Shown one piece after another: positions 42,265-53,763 of a stretch of DNA of 64,000 bases. A model generated the notes under the pieces. It worked only from the letters and a program-made list of their open reading frames with translations, had not been told where the DNA came from and made no database searches. Position numbers and translations under genes: made by a program. The DNA comes from Anniella stebbinsi (lineage: Eukaryota > Chordata > Lepidosauria > Squamata > Anniellidae). The stretch covers positions 358,510,973 through 358,574,972 of the forward strand of contig JARDYH010000002.1 in assembly GCA_029215795.1 (NCBI GenBank). Direction: 5' to 3'. Each line of letters opens with the position of its first letter. The stretch's first letter is position 1.

Positions 42265-43940
42265 GGTGGGGGAATTGGGGTAAAACCACGACAAAATCAG
42301 AGAGAGTGAATGATGTCCCCCCCCCCCCATTTTTCTCCCAAAGGAAAAAAAAACAGAAGTCCCAGGGGGGAGTAAGCAGGAAAAAATGTTTTTTTGTTTT
42401 TAATCCATTTTTATGCTGCTGTTATTGTTTCATTTTTTTCTGTTTGCTTATTGCAGACCTTCACATCTCTAGACACAGGCCCTTTTTATTTATTTATTTC
42501 ATTTATTTATTTATTTATTGCTGGTTTCTTGTTCTTATCATTTGCATATTATTACATCATTAAAAGAAATTCTCATCAACCGGTTCTTAGAGCACCCTTA
42601 ACGAAAGTAGCTCCTGCATCCATTTCAAAAACAAGCTTGTTAAATAATTCACATAAAATGTCTTGATTTGTACCTGATATAAAGCCGCCCAGGAAGGAGA
42701 GGGCGAGGTAGATGGCAGTAAGGGAATTCTGCACGTGGCTCAGTGGACATAACGGGGAGCAGAGGGTCAATTTGTAAAATAATGGACAGTAGTTGCCGGG
42801 CTGAGACTCTGAAATGGCACTTCCATCCTTAGGAGTTGCAAAGAAGGGACATCTCCCAGCAAAATGTGACCTGCATATTGGTCGCGCCTGATGAATTATA
42901 CCCTGGAATCCGTGCAGCAATTTCCAGCATGGAAAGGGATCCCCATTTAAATTCCAAGTAAATTCATTTTGAATGGGCTGTTAAAGAGAGGGAAGGCAAG
43001 TTGCCTGCAAGCCAAGGCTGAAATCCCAGGGGGAGCCGGGAGCCGACATGTCAGCGATGTGCCCTGGGGGGGGGGGGGTTGATGTGTTTACATGATCACA
43101 CGGCAAAAGTGCACGGTCTGGTGAGCGCTGCAAACAAGGCTTGTAACCCCCCCGGTGATGTTTCCCCTGGTGCTATAATAACCCTTCTGTGCAGATTGTC
43201 AAGGCCCAAAGCAGCGATTGAAAGGGACGAGAGAGGAGAGTCCAAACCGGCTGCTCTCGACGTGACCTTTGTCCGTTTTGCTGGAAGCTGGGAACTTCTT
43301 CACCTGATGGCCGGCTGCAAACATCTTACATTCATGAAGGAGAGCGAGGAAGGCAGAGAGAGGTGCCCAGAGGTGTGAACCAAATGTATCATGGGCCCTT
43401 ACCCAATGCATCCCTGTCCTACACAAGTCCCTCTTGGCCATCCCACGACCTTTTCTGTCCTACCCCCTGGAGGCAGCCACAACGGGGACTGTGTATAACA
43501 TCAAGGATGAGCCGCCACAGTCAGCCCGTGCCACCCACTTTCTGTTTAGCTTGTCACTGCTCCCTTCTTGACAAGTTTTCTCATCTGCTAGAATGGAAGA
43601 AGAGCGGTGCTGGATCAGTCCAAGATCCATCATTGTGCAGTTATTCCATATATTTCTCTATAATAGATTTTTTTGTTTTTGTAATGGTAAGAAAAAGGCC
43701 GGAAGAAGCAATGGAAGGTTACCAGTGGAAGACAATGTCATACGGGCCCTCCGTTAAATTGAATGGCTCATCTGGAAGCACCTTCATCGCTTCTGTTTGT
43801 TCAAGTTTTACGAGAGGAGGAAGAAGATTCTTTTCACATCTTTATATTTAAGTCATTACATTTTAAACCTCTTCATGCTGTCGTGGTTTTAGCCTGATCA
43901 GTTTAGCTCTGTGAAATCTACATTCTTTTGGCTCTCTGCC
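42265..43940. other. Mostly unrecognised; (TTTA)n and homopolymers
   Basis: A (TTTA)n tract lies at 42485-42519, a C-run at 42319-42328 and a G-run at 43068-43078. The region 42540-42960 is repeat-free and begins TCATTTGCATATTATTACAT, with an octamer-like ATTTGCAT. No coding evidence. Confidence 0.35.
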
Positions 43941-44100
43941 TTGTTTATTTGTTTGTATGTTTCATTTCTAACCCACTTGTCTGTCAAATATGGCACTCGA
44001 AGTTGCTAACAATAATAAAATACAGTAAAAAGTAATAAGAAAATGCAGGTTAAAAACAAAATCTAAATTAAAACATAAGAACCCACAATAAATGATCAGC
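43941..44100 (-). mobile_element. LINE 3' UTR remnant
   Basis: TTTCTAACCCACTTGTCTGT, then GCTAACAATAATAAAATACA resembles, reversed, the 3' UTR of the L2-type copy at 46369-46752. Confidence 0.5.
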
Positions 44101-44969
44101 AATTGTAGACCCTGTTTTTAAATTTTAAAAGTAATTTTTTGTTACAAAGAGATTTTCATAGCATTTATAAACCGGATGCGTGATTGCTGGCCGTTTACTG
44201 TGGTTTGGCGATGTGTCATGAGCTATGCATCACCAACATATCAGTTTATTCAAAACATAACCTTAAAAAAAACCAGATCCATCAAAACCCAATTAAAAAC
44301 GCATCCATAAAATAAACGATTCATTATGATTCATTACGGCTGTGATTTTTAACATGCTCTCTGCTCTGAAATGATCTATTGTGTTTTATAGTTGTTTCAT
44401 TTGCTGCCTTAATGATTTCCTGTTTTATTGAAATGATGGCTTTTTCTCATTTGGCTTGTATCTTGTATGTCACCCAGAGAACCGTTGTTATCGGCTGAGT
44501 GATAAACAGAATGAATGGGGTACAGGATTGAGTAAAGCAAACTAAAGACCAAACAAGACATAATCTTGTCAAATTCATGGTCCCAACCCAATGCCAAAGA
44601 CACCACATTTGCTGAGATAAATGGGAAAGCGGAGGCAGGGAAGGCTAGCAGGAAGGATTAGTGCTGAACCCACATCACTCCTGTTGCTTCTCCTCTGAAA
44701 ACACCCCTGAAAGACACCCCCTGGTTTGCTTCTTTTCGGCTTCCGGTTCTGGCCGGGAGGGTGTTAAAACTGACAGGTAGACATCTGCAGAGGAAAATAG
44801 CCAGGCAGGGTAAAGGTTAAGCACCTTTTCCATGACCATTCATTCTTCCCTGCAAATGACACACACACACGCATACAGCCCTCACATTGGGATTACAAAG
44901 GAAACAAGAGTCGGGACCCCTGTGTTTTCCTCCTAAAGTCTAGTTTGGTCTAGAGAGAAAGAGGAGGGG
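44101..44969. other. No recognisable feature
   Basis: AT-rich sequence with no gene. A short (CA)n occurs near 44860-44871. Confidence 0.4.
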
Positions 44970-45205
44970 GTGTAGTAGTCGGAGTCTTGGACTGGGAATC
45001 GGGAGATCTGGGTGCTAGTCCCCACTCGGCCATGGAAGCTCACGTTGGGCCAGTCACAGACTCTCAGCCTAACCTACCTCACAAGGTTGTTGTTGTGAGG
45101 ATAAAATGGAGAGGAGGAGGAGGAGGTATAACGCCTTGGGGGTTCCTTTCCTTAAGGAGGAAAGCAGGTGGGATATAAATGTAATACAGGAAATAAATTT
45201 AAAAA
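44970..45205 (+). mobile_element. tRNA-derived SINE with MIR-like core
   Basis: GGTGTAGTAGTCGGAGTC (box-A region), GGTGCTAGTCC (box-B region), GGGCCAGTCACAGACTCTCA, CCTACCTCACAAGGTTGTTG, GGTGGGATATAAATGTAATA. Confidence 0.88.
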
Positions 45206-45339
45206 TAGGTGTCAGGTGTATACACTCAGAAAAATGTTTTTAAAGGACACCACGTTACAAGATGGGAAAGGCGTGACAAGGCAGAGACAAATGCTCTAAT
45301 CTTCCTCTTCTTTTCTCCTTTCCCTCTTGGCCTCTGGCG

Positions 45340-45674
45340 TAGGGTGACCATATGGAAAGGAGGACAGGGCTACTGTATCTTTAACAGTTGTGTAGAAAAG
45401 GGAATATCACAGGTCACAGGTGCTATTTGTATACATGCAGCACCTGGTGAAATCCCCTCTTCATCACAACAGTTAAAGCTGCAAGAGCCCTGCCTTCTTT
45501 TGTATCTATTCATTCTACAAAAGAGAGCTGGGTTCCTGCAGCTTTAATTGTTGAGATGAAAAGGGGATTTCACCAGGTGCTGTATGCATACAAATGACAC
45601 CTGCTGAAATTCCCTTTTCAATGCAACTGTTAAAGATACAGGGTCCCTGTCCTCATTTCCATAAGGCCACCCTA
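45340..45674. mobile_element. hAT-like palindromic MITE, family B, retaining both central termini (335 bp)
   Basis: The ends are TAGGGTGACCATATG and ATAAGGCCACCCTA. At the centre (about 45487-45540) the left-half terminus GCCTTCTTTTGTATC...TTCATTCTA meets CAAAAGAGAGCTGGG, the opposite terminus. Other copies keep only one. A flank duplication CCTCTGGC / CCTCTGGG is offset by one base. Confidence 0.87.
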
Positions 45675-46368
45675 CCTCTGGGTGATTTAGCAGTTTTCGT
45701 CATCATGGCTTTTGGGCTTCCAGAGACATCAATTCTTCCTCCTTCACATCAGTTTTCCCCACTTCCCCTTTGAATGGCAGATCTGGGACAGGTGTGGATG
45801 GGTGGGAGACTGGATCCCAGTTCAACCATCAATAAACAAAGTCTCAGCTATTGAGTGAACTCCCTTCGCTCGCTGCTCCGTCCTTACAATTTAGACCATC
45901 CATAAACCAAACCTGCAAAGCCCTTTGTCACCTGCAGCAGGAACAGGAGGGGGGAAGGGGTGCAGAGGGGGGGACTGGCTCAGTGCCTACCCAGCTGCAG
46001 CCAGAAATATCCCCCTCTCCCCCAGCAGACAAGCTGAGCCGCGACTACAGTCAGCCTGGGAAGGGACGTAGATGCTGATCAGGTTAGATGGGCTTCTCCC
46101 AGGCCATCAACAGTGATGGAGGGGTCCTTTTGGAGCAGCTCAGGAGCAGGTCATGACCTTCCACTTTGTGCCAAGAAAGAGATACTTTCAGGGTGAATAA
46201 ATGGGCACAGAAAGGGTGGGTGAGTGGGTTGGGGGGGGGGAGCTGGAGGATGACACAGTCTGCTCCCCCCACCCACCCAGTGTGCTCTGCTTCCTTTTCT
46301 CCTGGTATCCAGGTGCATGAAGCAACCACCTGACCCCTTCAGGTCTATGGGTGAAAGCAGCACCCTAT
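45675..46368. other. No recognisable feature
   Basis: No repeat or gene was recognised. Confidence 0.4.
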
Positions 46369-46752
46369 TTATTTATTTATTTATGTATGTATGTATGTAT
46401 TTATTTATTTATTTATAACATTTCTTGGCCATCTTTTGGGGCAGAAGCCCTCGCAAGGTGGCTAACAACAATAAAAGACATAAAAACAGTTAAAATATTA
46501 AAAGCAATAAAAACATAAACACAATAAAAGAGCCATAAAAGTGATAAAACCAGCAGCAGCAACCGTGGCGATAGCAGCAGCAACAGTTGGCCTATCATGA
46601 GAAGGCTGCAGTAAAATAATATGTTTTCAAGGCGTTCTTAAAAGGCTGCCACGATGGAGAGTCGCAGACCTCCAATGGGAGCTTGTTCCAAAGGCGTGGA
46701 GCCACTGCAGAGAAGGCCCTTGCCCATCGCACAAGGCTTCTGGAATCTGATG
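46369..46752 (-). mobile_element. L2-type LINE 3' end
   Basis: On the minus strand from 46742 it reads RWARAFSAVAPRLWNKLPLE, VCDSPSWQPFKNALKTYYFT, then AAFS and a stop. An AT-rich 3' UTR and an ATAA/ATAC microsatellite (46369-46417) follow. The C-terminal RAFSxVAPRLWNxLP block is intact. Confidence 0.8.
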
Positions 46753-46758
46753 ACTATG

Positions 46759-47220
46759 TAAGGTGGCCCTTTATGTATCACATTGAAAAGAGAACATCAG
46801 TTTGCATGATATTTGCATATGCAAATATATATGTATACGGGCAAATTTAGAAATCATAAGTATAATTTTAATAGAAATACAATTCCTCTCACCAAAGTTG
46901 GGGAAACTGACCAGAGCAGGATCTCCACTGCTGCTTTAAAATGGTTTATAACAGTTTTGACAACTGTTTGGGCTCAGGACACACTCCATAGACAGTTTTC
47001 AATGCGTTTTATCCTGCTTAGTGTAGATTTGGCCCAGGTGACCTGGGTGTCAGCTCAGTCTGCTGGCCAGGTGCTGAGCGGTAAAGGGCAATTTCAAAGA
47101 GCCTGCTGTTCCTTCTGATGGTTCTTTAAACTGGACTTGGACTGGACAATCCTTCCAACAGAGGATGCCTTCCAACAGAGGACTGTTCACTCACATCCCT
47201 TCCAATAGGGGACCACCCTA
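46759..47220 (-). repeat. Family D element (462 bp)
   Basis: The ends are TAAGGTGGCCC and GGGGACCACCCTA. AT-rich left part with ATTTGCATATGCAAATATAT. Repeated CCTTCCAACAGAGGA blocks near the right end (about 47150-47180). No TSD. Confidence 0.6.
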
Positions 47221-48056
47221 GCTTAAAGTTTTATCTGGTCCTTTGGGAATTTCACCCCTTCTGTCTGGCTTCTTTTCTGGGCTTACAGTTGACTTGTAGA
47301 AGTGGAAGAGAGAAGCCCCAATTAATAAAGATTGCAAGAATCCATGCCTGGAGGTGCTGCTGAGAACTTCAACCACTTTCGCACAAGCAGCTGACGAAGT
47401 CGTAAAACTGTTCCTAAACTGTGTATCAGGTGAGAAATAGTATGGTTGGAACCAGGTTTCTCTTTTTCAATAGAAAAAAAATCTCTGCACTTACAAAATT
47501 AGCACAGTAGAGGGAAGGCTAGGCTAGGACTTCCTGAGGCCTCGATGTCTTTATGGCCTGATTCGCACATAACACTTCCCCATGGTTTATTTTACCCATG
47601 ATTAACCCATGATTTCTTGCCCTACTCATGTTCCGACTGACAGATGTTCAAACCACAGGGTTGTTTTTCCCCCTCCTCTTTTGCCTGCTCCCTCCCTGTA
47701 TCCCAAATTTCTTTGCAGCTCTGTAGTACTGGTATGTAGAGATGCTGAGGGCTTTTACTATTTTTTCCTGCCACCTTTGTAACCTGGCAGAACAATCCTA
47801 CATGCAGGCCTTTAACCCACAGATGTACTGCACTACGGCTTTTGTAATTGTAAGGCAACACAAAGGACTGATAGCATGATATCGGAAGAACAATTTTCAG
47901 TCCCAAATCCCTTCCTCTGGCAGAATTCATCAGCGACCATGTTTACGGCACACGTTGAGTGCATTGAGTGCACTCCTTCAAAGGTTGTCCCCAGAGGTGG
48001 TGAGCCACATTATGTGGGAACGAATGTGCTGAACGGTTCACAAGCCCAATTGTTAT
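47221..48056. other. No gene; a family J-like patch
   Basis: GCCTGATTCGCACATAACAC, then CCATGGTTTATTTTACC at about 47556-47620 resembles family J. The rest is unrecognised. Confidence 0.4.
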
Positions 48057-48511
48057 TAGGGTGGCTGGGTATCTTACTTGACAGAGGGCAGTCCTTTATT
48101 TGGAGGTCTATCAGAGGAGAGTCCTCAGTTCGAAGGGCTCCTCTGTTTCATGAGTTGCCCAGGCCAAGCATGGTTTAAAGATAAAGGACCACCAGAAGCA
48201 ACTGTTGGTTGCCAATCAACAGTTAGCACCTGGATAGCAGCAGACTGAAGACTTGGTCCCAGTCTTCCTCATTATGGCGAGATGTATTGTATTCCTATTG
48301 ATAGTAATTATTTCTAAATTTGCATCTTATACATATAAATGAGTGTATTTCTTTATTTCTTTATTTATTACATTTGTATACCGCCCCATAGCCGAAGCTC
48401 TCTGGGCAGTTTCCATGGGATTAAAACAATTAAAAACAATATCCTGCACATCCTCTGCCCTCTTTTGTCCTCTGTTTCGGTGGTGTGTTCCCTATTTTGC
48501 TGGCCACCCTA
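48057..48511 (+). mobile_element. Family D element, hAT-like, with an L2 tail inside (455 bp)
   Basis: It runs from TAGGGTGGCTGGGTATC to TTTTGCTGGCCACCCTA. The flanks ATTGTTAT (48049-48056) and GTTGTGAT (48512-48519) match at 6 of 8, consistent with an old 8-bp TSD. An L2 3' UTR occupies 48345-48452. This is the best-preserved family D copy. Confidence 0.65.
48345..48452 (-). mobile_element. L2-type LINE 3' UTR inside family D
   Basis: Reversed it reads AAACTGCCCAGAGAGCTTCG, GCTATGGGGCGGTATACAAA, then an ATAAATAAAG tail. It was inserted into, or recombined with, the family D element. Confidence 0.75.
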
Positions 48512-48729
48512 GTTGTGATGCCAGAAGAGGTCAGCCTGCGAGATGTTGAAACGGTGCAGGGAACTGGCCATCAGTGTGGCTTCCAGGCAAATTCTCCTTC
48601 CATAAGGCAGCTCCACGGGAGCCTTCGTGGGGCCAACGTGTCTGTGGGGCCCGTGGGTTGCGCAAGCACAACTGAGACAAACCACATGGGCCAAGGGGAG
48701 AGCTATAAGCCAACTGAAGCCATTACCAG

Positions 48730-48976
48730 TGTGGTGTAGTGGTTAAAGTGTTGGACTGGGAGTCGGGAGATCTGGGTTCTAGTCCCCACTCAGCTATGGA
48801 TGCTCACTGGGTGACTTTGGGCCAGTCACAGACTCTCAGCCCAACCTACCTCACAGGGTTGTTGCTGCGAGGATAAAAATGGAGAGGAAAAGGATTATGA
48901 ATGCTGCCTTGAGTCCCTTGGAGGGGAAAAAGGTGGGATATAAATGCAATAGATAACAATAAATAAAATAATAATA
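48730..48976 (+). mobile_element. tRNA-derived SINE with MIR-like core (best copy)
   Basis: The polymerase III-type head is clear: TGGTGTAGTGGTTAAAGTG (box A) and GGTTCTAGTCC (box B, consensus GGTTCGANTCC). The core is TGACTTTGGGCCAGTCACAG, CCTACCTCACAGGGTTGTTG. The 3' end is GGTGGGATATAAATGCAATA. Not a functional tRNA gene: there is no acceptor stem and it continues into the SINE body. Confidence 0.9.
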
Positions 48977-50474
48977 CCTTGGGATCCAGCCTTTCTCCCA
49001 AAGGAGTTCTGAGCCCTCCCTTGCGAAAGGACCTCGGGTGCAGGGACCCGCTGAAGCCCCGGAGCATCTTAGTATCTCTGTCTAACTCAGCATGTGCGGA
49101 ATGGAGCCAGAGTGGATGGGAGGGATCGCCACGAAAGGATGATTTAAATGAACAGAGATGGAACTTCATGTCCAAATGGATTAAACGCAGGGGGAGTTTA
49201 AGCCGATCCGACCCATCCCTACACATGGCAATGAAGCAACCTGATGGTGACCCTTCTGTGAACCTGAAGTCCATTAACCACAGGGACAGATCCCCCACGT
49301 GCCCCCCCCTCCATGAACTCTAAACTCTTTCCATTCCATCATCTGCCCAAATCCCCACACCCTCAATCACAAAGCTCCCTCTCCTTGGGTCTTTCATGCA
49401 CAGATGTCTTCTTGCCAATATCCACCGCCCTCCCCCACTTCCCACAAACGGGAAGTAATTAGCTCACATTCTTCCTCATAGTTCAAAAGGGGAACAACCG
49501 TATGGCCATCCTTAGTGGAGATGAGAGGGGAGGATTTGAGTAGAAGAGGATCTCTACTGACGTTGGATATGCTTGCAGTGGGGGTGGAGGAGATGTCAGG
49601 GGTCAAAACGCTCCCCCGTTCCCTTCCAGACCGCCAAAGCCTGTGGGTCAGCCGGCTGCACATGCACACTCAATGCATGCTGCCAGGATGGAAGTTAGAG
49701 AGGGTGAAGAAGAAGCAAGCCTGGGGCCTGAGAGATGGTGTTGGGAACAGACCCAAGGAAGGGTGGGCAAGAGCATGCAGCATCCCAGAAAGGCCCAGCA
49801 TCCCAGAAAGGCCTATCAGCACTTGATTTGGGAACATGCCTCAGCCTGAATTTACCAGGTAGTAACTGTTGGAAGCCGTCATTTTGATGCTCCAATGTGA
49901 CATTAAGTGATGGCATTGTACGGATGTTAAAATGGTGAGTGAGGAGCAGGCGCTTGCTGCAGATCACGGCGGCAGTGAAGCTGTCCGCTGTGCCATCACT
50001 GTTGGTAAGCTTCCACGGGTGGCTGGGTGGGGGATGACTGGATAGCACTTTGATGGAGACCTGTAGCCAGTCTGAGTTTGAGGAATGCTTCCTGCAAGGT
50101 AACCCCTCCCCAGCCCAAAATGTTCTGTGGGGGAGGCTCCCTGCTCCCTCCCTTAACAATTATTGTTAGGTCATCTTTCACTTCAACTTAGGACTTATTC
50201 CTGGAATGCTCCTCCAGCATCCGCTCTTAGACCTGGCCAGTATTAGAGTTTTTCATGACCTCCCACTCCACCCCCACCTCACCCCATGGCTATTGATTAA
50301 CAGGGGAAGAATCCTCTCTTCGCAACAAAGGAATCGTGGCAAGGGGCAACCAGCTCCAGGTTTTAAAATGTTTTAATGTGTTTCTTTTGTTTTTAAAATT
50401 TTTTTAACTTTGTGATGCTTGTATTTGCATTGTGTTCCCCGCCTCGATCCGTAGGGAGAGGCGGGTTATAAATA
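48977..50474. other. No recognisable feature
   Basis: About 1.5 kb. The tandem AGCATCCCAGAAAGGCCC / AGCATCCCAGAAAGGCCT occurs at 49780-49815. The longest frames (150 and 154 codons, minus) have no domain and overlap plus-strand frames. Confidence 0.4.
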
Positions 50475-50516
<42 letters not shown>

Positions 50517-50517
50517 G
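50475..50517. repeat. (ATT)n microsatellite
   Basis: About 13 ATT units following CCGCCTCGATCCGTAGGGAG, a LINE-tail-like segment (50440-50475). Confidence 0.95.
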
Positions 50518-50772
50518 GAGGGCCCTTGGCAGGACCCCTCAATGGGCTCTGTTCCCACCATCACCACCTGTATTTGGCAGCTAGAAGCAAAGGGATCCTG
50601 ACAGTCAGACGCAAGCTACCATCTAAGATGCCCAAGGACCTGCTGCCAACCCCGTCTCAGGCCTGGTTCCTGACCCCCTCTCTTGGGCCATCTCTAATTC
50701 CCATCCCTAGCTGGCCAAAGATATATCCTTGCAGCACGATGTCTTTAAAGTTCATGGCCTCTCTCCCTCTGA
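50518..50772. other. Short spacer
   Basis: No feature recognised. Confidence 0.4.
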
Positions 50773-51353
50773 GCCAATCTACACGCTAGGTTTTTAACGT
50801 TTTATAAGGGTCACGAAAACTCTTTGGGCCACATGACGCACTCCTTTGAACGATATATACCCGAGGTTTTTTAAAACTCACTTCAGCTACATACAATGAT
50901 TCACTTTTAATAAATCATTTTAAGTAAAATAATGTGTCCTTCCTTACCGTTTGTGATTCATGGGGGCAGTGCTTCGTTTACCGGTGCCCAAATGCTTAGC
51001 AGTTGATTGGTGGGGAAGAAAGTGGGACTAAGGAGGAAGTGGGCGAGTGAACTACAACACCCACAATTCTTAGCCCTATACTCCTTGAAAGCTAGGGAAT
51101 GACAGAGGAACTAAGGAGGAAGTGGGTGACTGAACTACAACACCCACAATGCTTTGCCCTAAACTCATTGTAAAAACAAAACAGAAAGAGACTGGGCAGA
51201 AGAGTGTGTGACCGTACACGCCGCTTTAAAGACTGAAGAATTTTTCTCCTGTAATGTGAGTACTCAGTAATGTGGCCTAAGATGTTTTAGAACGCACCTA
51301 TTTGGAACGTTTTAAAATACTATTTAAACCATTCCAAGGGACTGTGTAGATAG
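50773..51353. repeat. Probable DNA transposon with an internal tandem duplication (about 580 bp)
   Basis: The ends GAGCCAATCTACACGCTAGG and AAGGGACTGTGTAGATAGTC are inverted relatives. Inside, ACTAAGGAGGAAGTGGG...GAACTACAACACCCACAAT occurs twice (from about 51028 and 51110). The arms also share AACGTTTTATAA / GAACGTTTTAAA. No transposase. Confidence 0.5.
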
Positions 51354-51592
51354 TCTCTCTCTCTCTCCCTCCTTCATGTGAGTCAGTACATAATGAGAAC
51401 CATCCTGCCTTCAGGTTTGCCCTCCAATCCTGACTGCTCTCTGGTCCTCACTCTTGGTTCCTGGCTCCTGGCACCTGACTCGCTCCAGGCTGCTGCCCAA
51501 AGCCCAGCTCTGATAGTAACCCAGAGGCCACCTCTTCAGGATTGGGCTGGTGTCCTGTGGCCCAAACCCTGGAGAGTCACTGCTGGTCAGGG
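51354..51592. other. Short spacer
   Basis: No feature recognised. Confidence 0.4.
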
Positions 51593-51650
51593 TTGACAGC
51601 ACTGGGGTGGAAAGACCATTGATCTGACTTAGTATACGGAAGCTTGTTAT
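51593..51650 (+). mobile_element. SINE 3' fragment (second tRNA-derived family)
   Basis: GGAAAGACCATTGATCTGAC, then TTAGTATACGGAAGCTTG resembles the 3' end of the SINE family at 51955 and 55486 (ATCTGATTCAGTATAAGGCA type). Confidence 0.5.
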
Positions 51651-51814
51651 GTTGCCAAGAAAGTTTGGCAGGTGCCGATTCTCCCATCATGCACTGTGCT
51701 CATCATGTACTCTCCCAAAGTTGAACCTGCTAGGTATCTTTGGAGGCCAGAAATGGCACATCTTCAGGGTCATGTCATCTTGGCAATTCTCATTCCATTC
51801 CACATGGCCTGAGA

Positions 51815-51915
51815 GGAGCCCTGCTGGTCAGGCCATAGGCTTATCTAAACCAGCATGCTGTTCCCACAACGGCTATCCAGAGGCCTCTGGGACACCCATA
51901 TGTAGGGCAGGAGCC
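51815..51915 (-). mobile_element. CR1-like LINE tail, family E, fragment
   Basis: CCCTGCTGGTCAGGCCATAG, CAGCATGCTGTTCCCACAAC, CAGAGGCCTCTGGGACACCC is the reversed family E 3' UTR. Confidence 0.6.
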
Positions 51916-51954
51916 ATTGATACACCAAACCAAACACGGCCCACCAGCTATGTA

Positions 51955-52064
51955 TGGTGGCTCACTGATGCCCTCAGTAAGCTTTGCATGGAGAAGGCCG
52001 CAGGTTCAATCCCTGGCAGAATCTCTAGTTATAAGGATCAGGTAGCATGGGAGGTGATGGACCT
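51955..52064 (+). mobile_element. tRNA-derived SINE, second family (5' part)
   Basis: AAGCTTTGCATGGAGAAGG, then box B GGTTCAATCCC, followed by AAGGATCAGGTAGCATGGGA. A pol III-type head as in tRNA-derived SINEs. The A box is decayed. Confidence 0.7.
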
Positions 52065-52799
52065 TGCTCCCCCCACCCCCAACCATACGAGGTGCTCATT
52101 TCAATTCACTTCACTTCCTGCAAAACATGGCTGTCAGAAACCACAATTTCGGCTTTCCGCCTCCAAGGGAGCTTCCTCGTGGGCGGAGCAGGGTCGGAAA
52201 GATGTAACTGTGGCTGCCATTCCATTTGGGGGTGGGGATGGAAGACGACGACCCGAGACGAGGCGCAGATTGACCAGTCTGCACTTTCAACCCTGTGTTT
52301 CGAGGTGCCTGAGCAGATGCCCAAGTGCCGTGGCACCCTGTGGCACGGCCAGCAGGCTCTGCTGCGTTTCCATAACCCACTTTGTCAGCCCCTTTGCCTC
52401 CGCCCACCCATTCCACCCGCCCTTTGCCTGGCAGGGATTAGAGAATGTTCCGGTTCACTTGCAAGCCACTGGGTGAGCCGTCTTGGCAATTCCACAGAAA
52501 CATACGCAAACCCCCCACCCCGCCCGCGCCCCCCGCCCAGGGTTCTATTTAGTCAGCGCGAAAGCTGGATGCCAAGTCACCGTGTGTCACGGTGTGAGAC
52601 GCATGGAGAGGGAAGGTTCTGGATGGGAGACCAAGAGGCCGCTTGGTAGCGGTTTAACCCCTGACCCTCTGCTCTGGCTGGGATAATGGCCGCCCTCCTC
52701 AATAGCCTGTTCCTGCTTCCCTGGCTGTTCAGGAGAAGCAGATGTGAGAGGTAAGCAAGCGAGGCTTTCGGTCTGCCTGGCCCTGGCCCTTGCTTTAAG
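52065..52799. other. No gene identified
   Basis: Frames of 200 codons (52047-52649 plus) and 275 codons (51649-52476 plus) overlap each other and run over the LINE and SINE pieces upstream. I see no domain. The region is GC-rich near 52500-52560. Confidence 0.35.
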
Positions 52800-53117
52800 T
52801 AGGGTGACCGTATGGAAAGGAGAACAGGGCTCCTGTATCGTTAACAGTTGTACAGAAAAGGGAATTTCTGCCGGTGTCATTTGTAGGCATGCAGCTCCTG
52901 GTGAAATCCCCTCTTCATCACAACAGTTAAAGCTGCAGGAGCACTGTAGTGTGACCAGATACACAAGAGGGCAGGGCTCCTGCAGCTTGCACCATTGTGA
53001 TGAAAAGGGACTTTCACCAATAGCTGCATGCATACAAATACGCCTTCTGAAATTCCCTTTTCGATACAACTGTTAAAGATACAGGAGCCCTGTCCTCCTT
53101 TTCATATGGTCACCCGA
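52800..53117. mobile_element. hAT-like palindromic MITE, family B (318 bp)
   Basis: The ends are TAGGGTGACCGTATG and CATATGGTCACCCGA. The internal terminus TAGTGTGACCAGATAC starts at about 52948. No matching flanks. Confidence 0.85.
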
Positions 53118-53763
53118 TATACTGAGTTGAAAGTCAGGTTTCTTTGCTTTCCTTTATTTTTAAAGCATGTTTATAGTTGCTATGTTTTGAAACATGTTAG
53201 CAATGTCTGCTGAAACTTCAGTAAACGAGGGAATATCTGAGAATATCTGACGGGGAGGGGGATGGTAACCCCCTGCACTGCTCCTTGCCTATTTTGCATA
53301 CAAAGGAAGATATATCATGTAAATTTTCTCCATTTCCGTAATTTATGAAGGACACAGAAAGACTTGGGTTATCCAGCATCTAATGTCCTCTCTCTCTCCC
53401 TCTCCCTCTCCCTCTCCCTCTATGCATCAGTTAAAGGGACAGGAGTCCTTTGTGTCTGATCTCCAAATCAACTCCACACCATGAGCAAGCAACATCCTGA
53501 TGCTGAGAAAATCAGAGATTCTCAACTTAGCAACCTTACGTGAAGAGAATCCTGGAAACTCCTCCCAGCTGGGCTCCAGAAAGTCCCTAAAGGGGTTATC
53601 TCTCTCTCCCCCCACCCCCGTCCATTCATTCAAGGCCTTTTGCCAACCTGGCACACAACACTCTTGGGTCAAATCCTGAGGGAGCCACCATCTTGTATCA
53701 GGCCTGCATCACCTCCACCTGCCCCCCTGTAGTTGGCCCATGTAAAGAACTTTCCATCTTCAT
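53118..53763. other. No gene; a CTCTCC tract
   Basis: A (CTCTCC)n-like tract lies at 53387-53421. Nothing else is recognised. Confidence 0.4.

Noticed and set aside
48730..48830. tRNA-like sequence with boxes A and B
   Set aside because: It is the head of a SINE: no cloverleaf closure, and it continues into the MIR-like core. The same applies to 55486.
51649..52476. 275-codon open frame on the plus strand, the longest in the window
   Set aside because: It crosses a reversed LINE tail (51815-51915) and a SINE (51955-52064), shows no domain, and overlaps a 200-codon frame in another phase.
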